This document shows positions 16,286 through 25,978 of a stretch of DNA of 64,000 nt, one piece after another. The stretch is taken from contig NZ_JADQDF010000001.1 in NCBI RefSeq assembly GCF_019263585.2, positions 6,454,501 to 6,518,500 of the forward strand, in the 5' to 3' direction. The position numbers and the translations under genes were made by a program. Within the stretch, counting starts at the first letter, position 1; each line of letters opens with the position of its first letter. The notes beneath the pieces are model-generated. The model was not told the origin of the DNA. It did not search any database and worked only from the letters and a program-made list of their open reading frames with translations. The stretch is from Pseudonocardia oceani. Lineage in GTDB: Bacteria; Actinomycetota; Actinomycetes; Mycobacteriales; Pseudonocardiaceae.

Positions 16286-17479
16286 CTACGCGACGGAACG
16301 GAACGCCGGGTACACCGGCAGCGCCGGCAGGGCGTCGACGTGCCGGTCGTGCAGCACGTCGGCCACCGCGATCCCCAGGTCGGCACTGGCGCGCAGCCCC
16401 AGCGCCTGCGCCGACACCGCCATCTCCCGCCAGTAGTGCGCGAGGACGGTGCTGATCCGCGGAGTGCGGGTGGGGTCGGCGCCGAGCGGGCCGTCGCGCT
16501 CGATGATGCGCGGCAGCAGCCACCAGGTGCACAGCCACACCCACAGCAGCTGCGCGTCGAGCAGCCGGCGCTCGAGCAGCTCCACGTCGTCGAGGTCGGG
16601 CCAGACGCCGGCGATCTCGCTGCGCCAGGCGTCGAGCATCGTCGCGGCCATCCCGTGGGGCAGCGCGAAGCTCGCCTCGCACGCCGGGAACGGCACGCGG
16701 AAGTAGGCGGCGTCGAGGACGACGTCGCGGAAGCAGCCCCACTCGAAGTCGACGAACCGCACACCGCGGCTGGTGACGAGGTTGTTGTCCGGGCAGGTGT
16801 CGGACGGGCTGAACGCGCGGTAGCGCGTGCCGTCCAGCAGTCGCGCGGTGTCCTGCGCCTGGAGCCGCGCCTCCTCGGGCACGCGGATCCCCAGCTGGTG
16901 CTCGAGCAGCTCGGAGAGCCCGGCCAGAGCGGCGCGGGCGTCGTCGGCGACGGGGTCTCGCCAGGCCCGTTCCCCCTGGCGGCGCAGCAGCGCGCCGAAA
17001 TCGTTCTCCCGGCCCGCGGTGGCCGCCTGCATCCGCCCCAGCGCCCGCGCCCAGCTCAGCAGGCAGCGCTTCGCGTGCGCCGGGTCGGGACCGAACAGGG
17101 CGTCGGCGAGGGTGGAGCTGCGCCCGAGGTCCTCCAGCACGAGCAGCCGCGCGGCCGGGTCGTGGGCGATCAGCACCGGGCTGGGCCGGGCCTCGGTGGG
17201 CAGCGCGGTGAACAGCTGGCAGCTCGCGACCTCGTGGTGGAACGGGTCGGGCATGCCCGGGTCGGGATCGGCCAGGTAGTGCTTGACGACGAGCGTGCGC
17301 GGCAGCGCGAACGGGTTGCGCGACACCCGCGCCCGCGCGACGACCGAGCGGTCGCTGCCGCCGAGGTCCTCGGGGTCGGCCAGCACGACGCTGGCGCCCG
17401 CGCGCCGGGTGAGGAGGCGCTCCGCCGCGGCCAGAGCGGCGAGCACCGGCCTGGGGAAAGCACCCAGGTCGCCGTTCAC
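16286..17479 (-). CDS. APH-fold kinase-like protein with altered catalytic loop
   Basis: This 397-residue protein looks like an aminoglycoside-phosphotransferase-type kinase. RTLVVKHYL fits the ATP-binding lysine strand, LLVLEDLG the hinge, and GVRFVDFEWGCFRDVVLDAAYF the metal-binding DFG-equivalent. The catalytic loop is FSPSDTCPDNNL: the Asp and the Asn five residues later remain, but the usual His two residues before the Asp is replaced. The substrate is unknown. The start GTG at 17479 has TAGGGT 7 bases upstream and no ribosome binding site. It follows the DUF389 gene on the same strand after 10 bp and may share its transcript as well as having its own promoter. Confidence 0.65.
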   Translation of the reverse strand: MNGDLGAFPRPVLAALAAAERLLTRRAGASVVLADPEDLGGSDRSVVARARVSRNPFALPRTLVVKHYLADPDPGMPDPFHHEVASCQLFTALPTEARPSPVLIAHDPAARLLVLEDLGRSSTLADALFGPDPAHAKRCLLSWARALGRMQAATAGRENDFGALLRRQGERAWRDPVADDARAALAGLSELLEHQLGIRVPEEARLQAQDTARLLDGTRYRAFSPSDTCPDNNLVTSRGVRFVDFEWGCFRDVVLDAAYFRVPFPACEASFALPHGMAATMLDAWRSEIAGVWPDLDDVELLERRLLDAQLLWVWLCTWWLLPRIIERDGPLGADPTRTPRISTVLAHYWREMAVSAQALGLRASADLGIAVADVLHDRHVDALPALPVYPAFRSVA

Positions 17480-17486
17480 CGGACCG

Positions 17487-17492
17487 ACCCTA
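17487..17492 (-). promoter_or_regulatory. -10 element, leaderless kinase gene
   Basis: TAGGGT on the minus strand lies 7 bases before the GTG at 17479, inside the last bases of the upstream DUF389 gene. Confidence 0.35.
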
Positions 17493-18431
17493 CCCGGTGG
17501 ACAGCCTCCGCAGGCCGCGGCGACGCGCGCCGGCCGTGCGGGAGGCGAGCAGCACCGCCACGGCCGCCAGCACGATGCCGACGACGTTGACGACGAGCTG
17601 CAGCACCGACTCCCCCGCCTCGACGAACCGCCCCTCGACGAACGCGACCGAGGCGAACGCGGCGGCGGGCACCGTGGTGACCGAGATGAACACCCCGACC
17701 AGCGACGCCGACTTGGCCGAGGTGAGCGCCAGCATCCCGGCCGCCCCGGCGAGCAGCGCGACGATGAAGGAGAACCAGCCGACCTGGTAGATGAAGTCGA
17801 CCTGGTCGAGCGAGTCGAGCGAGGTCGCGTCGAGCAGGCCGACGGCGTCGAACAGCAGCGTGGCCGCGGCAGTGACGACCATGGCCAGCGGGAACCCGAC
17901 GGCCAGCGCGACGACTCCGCGGCGGACGAGGTCGCGACGGCGCAGGGCGATGCCGACGGCGACCGCGGCCAGCGGCCCGAACTCCGGACCGAGCACCATC
18001 GCGCCGACGACCGTGACCGGCGAGTTCGTGATCGCGCCGATCGCGGCGAGCAGGCACGCGACCGTGAGGAAGGTCTGGAAGCTGATCGAGAGCCGGGAGT
18101 CCTCCCCCGTGCGCGCCACGACCTCGTCCCAGATCACCGCGTCCTGCGGGTCGCCGGGCACCGCCTCCTCCGCCCGGTCGGCGGCGTCGGACAGCGTCGT
18201 GTCGATCGTCTCCAGCGTCACGCCGCCGGCGCGGTCGACGCCGAGCCCGCACAGACCGTCGAGGACGCGGTCGACCGCCTCGCGGGTGACGTCGGCCTCG
18301 ACGACGTCACCCACGGGCTGCAGCGCCACCCCCGCCAGCACGGTGACGTGCGTGGCGCCGGGCTCGGCGAGCAGCAGGTCGCGCACCCCGGCGGTGACCG
18401 CCTCCGGCGAGACGACGCGCAGGTGCTGCAC
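17490..18431 (-). CDS. DUF389 family membrane protein
   Basis: This 313-residue protein has an N-terminal ferredoxin-like cytosolic part (residues 1-110) and about six membrane segments from residue 118 on. The DUF389 hallmark GAITNSPVTVVGAMVLGPEF is present, with FGPLAAVAVGIALRRRDL next to it. DUF389 proteins are widespread in actinomycetes and have no established biochemical role. The GTG start lies 4 bp after the aspS stop codon, so the two are probably co-transcribed. Confidence 0.8.
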   Translation of the reverse strand: MQHLRVVSPEAVTAGVRDLLLAEPGATHVTVLAGVALQPVGDVVEADVTREAVDRVLDGLCGLGVDRAGGVTLETIDTTLSDAADRAEEAVPGDPQDAVIWDEVVARTGEDSRLSISFQTFLTVACLLAAIGAITNSPVTVVGAMVLGPEFGPLAAVAVGIALRRRDLVRRGVVALAVGFPLAMVVTAAATLLFDAVGLLDATSLDSLDQVDFIYQVGWFSFIVALLAGAAGMLALTSAKSASLVGVFISVTTVPAAAFASVAFVEGRFVEAGESVLQLVVNVVGIVLAAVAVLLASRTAGARRRGLRRLSTG

Positions 18432-18435
18432 CGAC

Positions 18436-20226
18436 TCAGCGAGCCTCGGTGGGCGTGGGCTTCTTCGGCGGGGCGGCGTCGACGCCGGCCTCCTTGCGCT
18501 GCTCCGGGGTGATCGGGGCGGGCGCGGCCGTCAGCGGGTCGTAGCCGCCGCCGGTCTTGGGGAAGGCGATGACCTCGCGGATGGAGTCGACGCCGGCCAG
18601 CAGCGCCGTGATCCGGTCCCAGCCGAACGCGATGCCGCCGTGCGGGGGCGGGCCGAAGGCGAAGGCGTCGAGCAGGAATCCGAACTTCTCCTGCGCCTCC
18701 TCCTCCCCCAGCCCCATCAGCTCGAACACGCGCTTCTGCACGTCGGCGCGGTGGATCCGGATGGACCCGCCGCCGATCTCGTTGCCGTTGCAGACGATGT
18801 CGTAGGCGTAGGCCAGCGCGTTGCCCGGGTCGGTCTCGAACTTGTCGATCCACTCGGTGTTGGGCGAGGTGAACGCGTGGTGCAGCGCGGTCCACTGCCC
18901 GCTGCCGACGGCGACGTCGTCGGTCTCGGCGGCGGACTCGAACATCGGGGCGTCGACGATCCAGACGAACGACCACGCCGATTCGTCGAGCTGACCGGTG
19001 CGCCGCGCGATCTCGCCGCGGGCCGCGCCGAGCAGCGCCCGGGCGTCCTTCGGGGTGCCGGCGGCGAAGAAGATGCAGTCGCCGGGCTGCGCGCCGACGG
19101 CGGCGGCGAGGCCGTCGCGCTCGGTCTCCGACAGGTTCTTGACGACGGGACCGCGCTCGTCGACGGTGCCGTCCTCGCCGATCAGCACGTACGCGAGGCC
19201 GCGGGCGCCGCGCTGCTTCGCCCACTCCTGCCAGGCGTCGAGCGCGCGGCGGGCCTGCGAGGCGCCCCCGGGCATCACGACCGCGCCGACGTAGGGGTTC
19301 TGGAACACGCGGAACTGCGTGTCGGCGAAGTACTCCGTCATGTCGGTGAGCTCGATGGAGAAGCGCAGGTCGGGTTTGTCGGAGCCGTAGCGGCTCATCG
19401 CCTCGGCGTAGGTCATCCGCCGGATCGGGCGCGGGATCTCGTGGCCGATCAGCTCCCACAGCGCGACGAGGATCGCCTCGGCGAGCTCGATGACGTCGTC
19501 CTGCTCGACGAAGCTCATCTCGATGTCGAGCTGGGTGAACTCCGGCTGCCGGTCGGCGCGGAAGTCCTCGTCCCGGTAGCAGCGCGCGATCTGGTAGTAC
19601 CGCTCCAGCCCGCCGACCATGAGCAGCTGCTTGAACAGCTGCGGGCTCTGCGGCAGGGCGTACCAGCTGCCGGGGCGCAGGCGGGCGGGGACCAGGAAGT
19701 CGCGGGCGCCCTCGGGCGTCGACCGCGTCAGGGTCGGGGTCTCGACCTCCACGAAGTCGCGCGCGTCGAGCACCTTCCGGGCGGCCTTGTTGACGGCGCT
19801 GCGCAGGCGCATGGCCGACGCCGGCCCGCCGCGGCGCAGGTCGAGGTAGCGGTACTTGAGCCGCACCTCCTCACCCACCTCGGAGTGCTCGTCGACCGGG
19901 AACGGCAGCGGCGCCGACTCCGACAGCACGGTGAACGACGTGACCGTCACCTCGACCGCACCCGTGGGCAGGTCGGGGTTCTCGTTGCCCTCGGGCCGGG
20001 CGACGACCTCACCGGTGAGCTGCAGGCAGAACTCCGAACGCAGGCGGTGCGCCCGCTCGGCCATCTCCCCCTCGCGGAACACGACCTGCGCCGACCCGGA
20101 GGCGTCGCGGAGGTCGACGAAGATCACTCCGCCGTGGTCGCGGCGGCGCGCCACCCACCCGGCGAGGGTCACGGACTGTCCGGCGTGCTCGGCACGCAAC
20201 GTGCCGGCGGGGTGGGATCGCATCAC
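18436..20226 (-). CDS. aspS: Aspartyl-tRNA synthetase
   Basis: This 596-residue class II synthetase charges tRNA with aspartate. It has an N-terminal OB-fold (VTLAGWVARRRDHGGVIFVD), motif 2 region RCYRDEDFRADRQPEFTQLD, a bacterial GAD insert, and motif 3 APPPHGGIAFGWDRITALL-like sequence ending FPKTGGGYDPLT. Similarity to remembered M. tuberculosis AspS is very high. Some actinobacterial AspRS also charge tRNA-Asn; that cannot be settled here because gatCAB is not in the window. GTG at 20226 is preferred over ATG at 20223 because TAGCCT lies exactly 6 bases before it and there is no ribosome binding site. Confidence 0.97.
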   Translation of the reverse strand: MMRSHPAGTLRAEHAGQSVTLAGWVARRRDHGGVIFVDLRDASGSAQVVFREGEMAERAHRLRSEFCLQLTGEVVARPEGNENPDLPTGAVEVTVTSFTVLSESAPLPFPVDEHSEVGEEVRLKYRYLDLRRGGPASAMRLRSAVNKAARKVLDARDFVEVETPTLTRSTPEGARDFLVPARLRPGSWYALPQSPQLFKQLLMVGGLERYYQIARCYRDEDFRADRQPEFTQLDIEMSFVEQDDVIELAEAILVALWELIGHEIPRPIRRMTYAEAMSRYGSDKPDLRFSIELTDMTEYFADTQFRVFQNPYVGAVVMPGGASQARRALDAWQEWAKQRGARGLAYVLIGEDGTVDERGPVVKNLSETERDGLAAAVGAQPGDCIFFAAGTPKDARALLGAARGEIARRTGQLDESAWSFVWIVDAPMFESAAETDDVAVGSGQWTALHHAFTSPNTEWIDKFETDPGNALAYAYDIVCNGNEIGGGSIRIHRADVQKRVFELMGLGEEEAQEKFGFLLDAFAFGPPPHGGIAFGWDRITALLAGVDSIREVIAFPKTGGGYDPLTAAPAPITPEQRKEAGVDAAPPKKPTPTEAR

Positions 20227-20232
20227 GCGACG

Positions 20233-20238
20233 AGGCTA
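20233..20238 (-). promoter_or_regulatory. -10 element, leaderless aspS
   Basis: TAGCCT on the minus strand lies 6 bases before the GTG at 20226, which supports that codon as the start. Confidence 0.4.
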
Positions 20239-20325
20239 TCCGGCAGGCCCCGGTGCCCGGCCAGCAGGTTTCCCTACCCCGGTGCAGGGACCGGGTGCGG
20301 CCGACCCCCGGGCTCATGATCGATC

Positions 20326-20341
20326 GCGTTCCGCGGAACGC
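20326..20341. repeat. 16-bp palindrome, copy 2
   Basis: This is identical to the palindrome at 7221-7236. It is followed by two further half-copies of the motif TTCGCGTTCC (20352-20361 and 20387-20396). Confidence 0.6.
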
Positions 20342-20346
20342 GGTGC

Positions 20347-20400
20347 GGTGGTTCGCGTTCCGCAGAGCGCGTGCGGTCGTGCGTGGTTCGCGTTCCACGG
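20347..20400. repeat. Direct repeats containing GTGGTTCGCGTTCC-type motif
   Basis: Two copies of the motif, 35 bp apart, follow the palindrome. Together they give three clustered copies of CGCGTTCC between aspS and the radical SAM gene. Confidence 0.5.
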
Positions 20401-20505
20401 TGCAGCGTGCGCTCTAGCTCCCGCGCACGCTTCCTGCTCCCGCGCCCCCCCGGGGCCGTGCGGGAACCTGTTCGGCGCGCGGGAACCTGAATCGCGCGCG
20501 GGACG
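20401..20505. other. Low-complexity intergenic stretch downstream of the radical SAM gene
   Basis: The stretch holds alternating CCCGCGC and GCGCGGG blocks, with GCGGGAACCTG twice (20459-20469 and 20480-20490). They can pair into hairpins and may end the radical SAM transcript. No gene is seen. Confidence 0.35.
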
Positions 20506-22518
20506 TCAGAGCAGGGTGAGCTGTTCGGGCACCTGGACGGCCGCGCGGGCCAGGTCGTCCGCGCCCCGCACCACCCCCACCTCCGACGCCAGGCCGTGGC
20601 GGCGGAGCAGGGGGCCGACGCGGGCGGAGAGGGCGCGGCGGTACTCCGCGTCGACGTAGGAGCCGCGGCGGTAGAGGCGGGCGTAGCGCTCGACCAGGCC
20701 GGGGTGCTCGCGGGCGAGCCAGGCCTGGAACCACTCGCGCGCGCCGGGCCGCAGGTGCAGGGCCATGACGCTCGCGCCGGTGGCGCCGGCCGCGCTGATG
20801 CGGGCGAGCAGTGCGTCGAGCGCCTCCTCGGAGTCGGTGAGCAGCGGCAGCACCGGCGCCACCATGACGCCGCAGCTCAGCCCGGCGTCGGCGATGCGGC
20901 GGACCAGCTCGAGCCGGGCCTCCGGCGACGGCGTGCCGGGTTCGAGGGCGGGCTGTAGCGGGCGGTCGAGCAGGGCGATCGACACGCCGAGCCCGACCGG
21001 GACGTCGCGGGCGGCCGCGGCCAGCCGGGGCAGGTCGCGCGTGAGGACCGTGCCCTTCGTGAGGATCGAGAACGGGGTGCCGGAGCGGGTCAGGGCGTCG
21101 ATCACGCCGGGCATGAGCCGGTAGCGGCCCTCCGCGCGCTGGTAGGGGTCGGTGTTGGTGCCCATCGCGACCGGCTCGCACTCCCACCGCGGCCGCCGCA
21201 GCTCGCGGTCGAGCACGCGCGCGACGTTGACCTTCACGACGATCTGGCTGTCGAAGTCGGCCCCGGTGTCGAGGTCGAGGTAGGAGTGGGTGCCACGGGC
21301 GAAGCAGTTGTGGCTGACGACGCCCTCGGCCACGAAGTCGCCGGTGCCGGTGGTGATGTCGTACATCGCCTCGACCCGGCCCGTCGGCTCGACGGCGACG
21401 ACCTCGGCCGCCACCTCGACCGGCGCACCCGACAGGTCGCGGCGGCGGCCCACCGCGGGCCCCGCGACCTGCAGGAAGCGCACGAACGCCGTCGGCCCCC
21501 CGGTGAGCCGGACGACCCGCTCACCGCGCTCGGTGCCCTCCATCGCGAAGCCGAACCCGAGCCGGTGCAGCGCCCCGGCGACCCGCCCGACGACCTCCTC
21601 GTCGGACTGGCGGACCCGCAGCTCGCCGTGGGAGACCGCGCCCCGCGCGTCGACGACGCCGGCCAGGAACCCGGCGCACCAGTCGTCGCCCGGGTGCTCG
21701 GGCCAGCGCACGACCTCGGCGACCGGCGCGATCCCGGCCCGCGGCGCGGGCGGAGCGATGCGGCCGTCGACCACTCTCCCGACGGCGGCCAGCACCGGCG
21801 CCTCCCGCGCCACCTCGGCGAGGTGGTGGTGGGCGCGCCCGAGCGCCTCGAGCTCCAGGTGCGCCGAGGGGAAGCACCGGTCGGGCTCGGCGGGCGTGGG
21901 GCCGTCGGCGCGGACCAGCCCGGACAGGTATCCGCGCCGGTAGCCCGGCGTGGGGGACGCCTGCCGCGCCGCGAACGCGCCCGGCCCCAGCAGCGCGCTG
22001 CCTGGGCGCAGCCGCGGGCGGCGCCCCGACCGGCACCAACCGCCGGTGACATGGCGCCACCCGGAGTCGGTGAGGAAGCGGTGCTCACCGCTCGCAACGA
22101 TCTCGGTGCCGCCCGACAGGCGCAGCCGGACCGCGGGCTTGGCAGTGGACCAGTGCGCGTGGACGGTGGTGCGCACGTAGCGGCGGCCCCCGCCGACCCG
22201 CTCGGTGCCGACCACCGCGTCGCCGACGCGCAGCTCCGCGATCGGGCGCGTGGACCCGTCGGCCATGAGCACGCGGGTGGGACCGGCCAGGCAGTAGACG
22301 CAGGCGTGCGAGCAGCCGCGGTAGGGGTTGACCGTCCACCGGAACGGCACCGGCGACGTGCCCGGCACGCGGTTGAGCGCCGAGCGCGCCTCCACCTCGT
22401 GGAACACCGCACCCGCGAACTCCGGCGTGCGGACCGAGCGCAGCAACCCGCGCAACCCGGGCAGCGCCGCCTCCGCACCGACCCCGTCGTCCTGGACCTG
22501 CTGCCCGCTCCACCGCAT
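20506..22518 (-). CDS. Rv2578c-family radical SAM protein interrupted by an intein
   Basis: The 670-residue precursor splices to a predicted 341-residue radical SAM protein, the size of M. tuberculosis Rv2578c. The 4Fe-4S motif is CxxxCxxC: C69 and C73 come from the N-extein, and the third cysteine is the first residue after the intein (C405). Before splicing, the reading is CSHACVYC followed by the intein; after it, CSHACVYCFARGTHSY. Other family features are NPYRGCS, MGTNTDPYQRAEGRYRL and LTKGTVLTRDLPRL. Related enzymes are annotated as spore photoproduct lyase-like, but the true reaction is unknown. The ATG at 22518 has a LexA box 9 bp upstream, which predicts induction by DNA damage. Confidence 0.9.
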   Translation of the reverse strand: MRWSGQQVQDDGVGAEAALPGLRGLLRSVRTPEFAGAVFHEVEARSALNRVPGTSPVPFRWTVNPYRGCSHACVYCLAGPTRVLMADGSTRPIAELRVGDAVVGTERVGGGRRYVRTTVHAHWSTAKPAVRLRLSGGTEIVASGEHRFLTDSGWRHVTGGWCRSGRRPRLRPGSALLGPGAFAARQASPTPGYRRGYLSGLVRADGPTPAEPDRCFPSAHLELEALGRAHHHLAEVAREAPVLAAVGRVVDGRIAPPAPRAGIAPVAEVVRWPEHPGDDWCAGFLAGVVDARGAVSHGELRVRQSDEEVVGRVAGALHRLGFGFAMEGTERGERVVRLTGGPTAFVRFLQVAGPAVGRRRDLSGAPVEVAAEVVAVEPTGRVEAMYDITTGTGDFVAEGVVSHNCFARGTHSYLDLDTGADFDSQIVVKVNVARVLDRELRRPRWECEPVAMGTNTDPYQRAEGRYRLMPGVIDALTRSGTPFSILTKGTVLTRDLPRLAAAARDVPVGLGVSIALLDRPLQPALEPGTPSPEARLELVRRIADAGLSCGVMVAPVLPLLTDSEEALDALLARISAAGATGASVMALHLRPGAREWFQAWLAREHPGLVERYARLYRRGSYVDAEYRRALSARVGPLLRRHGLASEVGVVRGADDLARAAVQVPEQLTLL
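21307..22293 (-). mobile_element. 329-residue LAGLIDADG-type intein
   Basis: The intein runs from C76 to N404 of the precursor. Block A is CLAGPTRVLMADGSTRPIAE; block B holds GGTEIVASGEHRFLT; the C-terminal blocks are VEAMYDITTGTGDFVAEG and VVSHN, with Cys at +1. Splicing residues Cys1, the block B His, the penultimate His, the terminal Asn and Cys+1 are all present. Two LAGLIDADG-type motifs remain in the middle: YLSGLVRADG keeps its acidic residue, but FLAGVVDARG has Arg where the second catalytic Asp is expected. Splicing is probably active while the homing nuclease is probably decayed. Confidence 0.9.
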
Positions 22519-22526
22519 GGGGACAG

Positions 22527-22542
22527 TCGAACACACGTTCGA
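22527..22542. promoter_or_regulatory. LexA (SOS) box before the radical SAM gene
   Basis: TCGAACACACGTTCGA matches the mycobacterial-type SOS consensus TCGAAC-N4-GTTCGA at every specified base. It ends 9 bp from the radical SAM start codon and lies 69 bp from gntK on the other strand, so the first is the likely target. Confidence 0.8.
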
Positions 22543-22611
22543 ACGGTTCGGCAAGTACCTTCCGGCGCGTCCCGTCCGGCGCCTGTCGGTGCCGTACGCC
22601 ACTCTGCACCC

Positions 22612-23153
22612 ATGGACCGACGAACACTGGTGGTGATGGGCGTCTCGGGCGTCGGGAAGACGTCGGTGGCGCAGGAGCTGGTGGCGCGCACGGGGTGGGT
22701 GTTCGCCGAGGGCGACGACCTGCACCCGGAGGCGAACCGGCAGAAGATGGCGGCGGGGCACCCCCTCGACGACGACGACCGGTGGCCGTGGCTGCGCCGG
22801 ATCGCCGACTGGATCGGCGAGCAGGAGCAGGCGGACCGCGGCGCCGTCATCACCTGCTCGGCGCTCAAGCGCAGCTACCGCGACCTGCTGCGCGACGGCC
22901 ACCCCTCGGTGTACTTCGTGCACCTGCTCGCCCCGCCCGAGCTCATCGAGCAGCGGATCACGGCGCGCCGCGGGCACTACATGCCGCCCTCGCTCCTGAG
23001 CAGCCAGCTCGCCACGCTCGAGCCGCTGCAGCCCGACGAGCCGGGCGTCGGCGTCGAGACCACGGGCCGGCCCTCCGAGGTGGCCGGTCGCGCCATGGAC
23101 GCGCTGGCCGCGCTGGACGCACCGGTCGCGGTGAGCACGGAGGAGGAGCACTG

Positions 23154-23154
<1 letters not shown>
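22612..23154 (+). CDS. gntK: Gluconokinase
   Basis: This 180-residue P-loop kinase phosphorylates D-gluconate to 6-phosphogluconate. It has Walker A GVSGVGKTSVAQEL (from residue 10), EGDDLHPEANRQKMAAGHPL for gluconate binding, DDDRWPWL, TCSALKRSYRDLLR and the lid region RRGHYMPPSLLSSQLATLE. All fit the GntK family and the length is normal. The ATG at 22612 has no clear ribosome binding site; CACTCT lies 6 bases before it. It overlaps the permease gene by one base, forming a gluconate uptake and activation operon. Confidence 0.95.
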
Positions 23155-24563
<1,409 letters not shown>

Positions 24564-24613
24564 GCGCCACGGCCCCGTGGTCCCGGAGCGCGCGTCGCGG
24601 GGAGGATGGGCCC

Positions 24614-25966
24614 GTGCGCGGACCCGAGGAGCCCGAACCCGACGCCCCCACCGGGCCGATCCGGGTCGGGGCCGGCCCGTCCTCCCCCGGCGGACGCCGC
24701 CGTCGGCCCGTCGCGGATCCCGCGGCGGAGCCGGCGCCCCCGGCGCCGGGCGGGCGGCGCCGGCGCCGGGCGGCACCCGCCCCCGCCGGGGGGCACGGTC
24801 ACGGCCACGGGCACGGCCCCGCCGCCCCCGCCGGGCGCCGCGTCCGGATCCTCATCGCCGCCCTGCTCGTCCCCTGCGCCCTGGCCACCCTGGTCGGGGT
24901 GGTGCTGCTCTGGCCGGGCTCCGCGCCCGTGCCCGCGGCGGCCGCCGCGCAGCAGCCCGTGCAGGGCGAGATCACCGCAGCGCAGACCACCGACTGCTCC
25001 CCCGGCAGCGGCGAGGGCGGGTGCGTCGGGCTCGTGATCCGGATGGCCGACGGGCCGCTGCCGGGCCGTGACCTCGTGCAGGTCGTGCCCGTCGAGCCCA
25101 GCACCCCGACCTTCGGCGTCGGCGACGACATCGTGCTCGGCTACTCCGGCGGCGACCCGACCGACCCCGGGTCCTACCAGGTCGTCGACTTCCAGCGCGG
25201 CGGCGCGCTCGTGTGGCTCACCGTCCTGTTCGCGGCCGCGGTCCTGGTGCTCGGGCGCTGGCGCGGCCTCGCCGCCCTCGGCGCGCTGGTCCTGAGCTTC
25301 GTCGTGCTCCTCGCGTTCGTGCTGCCCGCGATCCTCGACGGGCGCGACCCGCTCGCCGTCGCCGTCGTCGGCTCCTGCCTGATCATGTTCGCGGTCCTCT
25401 ACCTCACCCACGGCCCGTCGGCCCGCACCTCCGTGGCCGTGCTCGGCACGCTCGCCTCGCTCGCGCTGATCGGCGTGCTCGGCGCGCTGTTCTCCGCGAC
25501 CGCGCGGCTCACCGGGCTCGACGACCAGACGGCCACGCTCATCGCCTCGCTCGGCTCCGGCGTCGACGCCCGCGGGCTGCTGCTCGCCGGGGTCGTCATC
25601 GGCGCGCTCGGCGTGCTCGACGACGTCACCGTCACCCAGACCAGCGCCGTCTGGGAGCTCCGGCGGGCCGATCCGGACATGGCCGCGCCCGCGCTGTTCA
25701 CCGCGGCGATGCGGATCGGGCGCGACCACGTGGCCTCGGCGGTCAACACGCTCGTCCTGGCCTACGCGGGCGCCTCGCTGCCGCTGCTGCTGTTGTTCTC
25801 GCTGTCCGGGCAGGGCCTCGGCGACGTCGCCACGTCGCAGGCGGTGGCCACCGAGATCGTGCGGACTCTCGTCGGCAGCATCGGCCTCGTCGCGTCGGTG
25901 CCGATCACGACCGCGCTGGCGGCGGTGGTGGCGAGCCGGGAGAGCCCGGACGCGCTGAGAGTCTGA
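24614..25966 (+). CDS. YibE/F family membrane protein with His-rich N-terminus
   Basis: This 450-residue YibE/F-like protein carries a Pro- and Arg-rich cytosolic extension of about 75 residues that includes a run of alternating Gly and His (GGHGHGHGHG). A first membrane segment and an extracytoplasmic domain follow, then about six more membrane segments containing the family motif GVLDDVTVTQTSAVWELRRA. The function of YibE/F is not established. The His-rich run could bind metal, but it may only be low-complexity sequence. GTG at 24614 is used; GAGGAT lies 6 bases upstream. Confidence 0.8.
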   Translation: MRGPEEPEPDAPTGPIRVGAGPSSPGGRRRRPVADPAAEPAPPAPGGRRRRRAAPAPAGGHGHGHGHGPAAPAGRRVRILIAALLVPCALATLVGVVLLWPGSAPVPAAAAAQQPVQGEITAAQTTDCSPGSGEGGCVGLVIRMADGPLPGRDLVQVVPVEPSTPTFGVGDDIVLGYSGGDPTDPGSYQVVDFQRGGALVWLTVLFAAAVLVLGRWRGLAALGALVLSFVVLLAFVLPAILDGRDPLAVAVVGSCLIMFAVLYLTHGPSARTSVAVLGTLASLALIGVLGALFSATARLTGLDDQTATLIASLGSGVDARGLLLAGVVIGALGVLDDVTVTQTSAVWELRRADPDMAAPALFTAAMRIGRDHVASAVNTLVLAYAGASLPLLLLFSLSGQGLGDVATSQAVATEIVRTLVGSIGLVASVPITTALAAVVASRESPDALRV

Positions 25967-25978
25967 GGGTTCGAGGGT

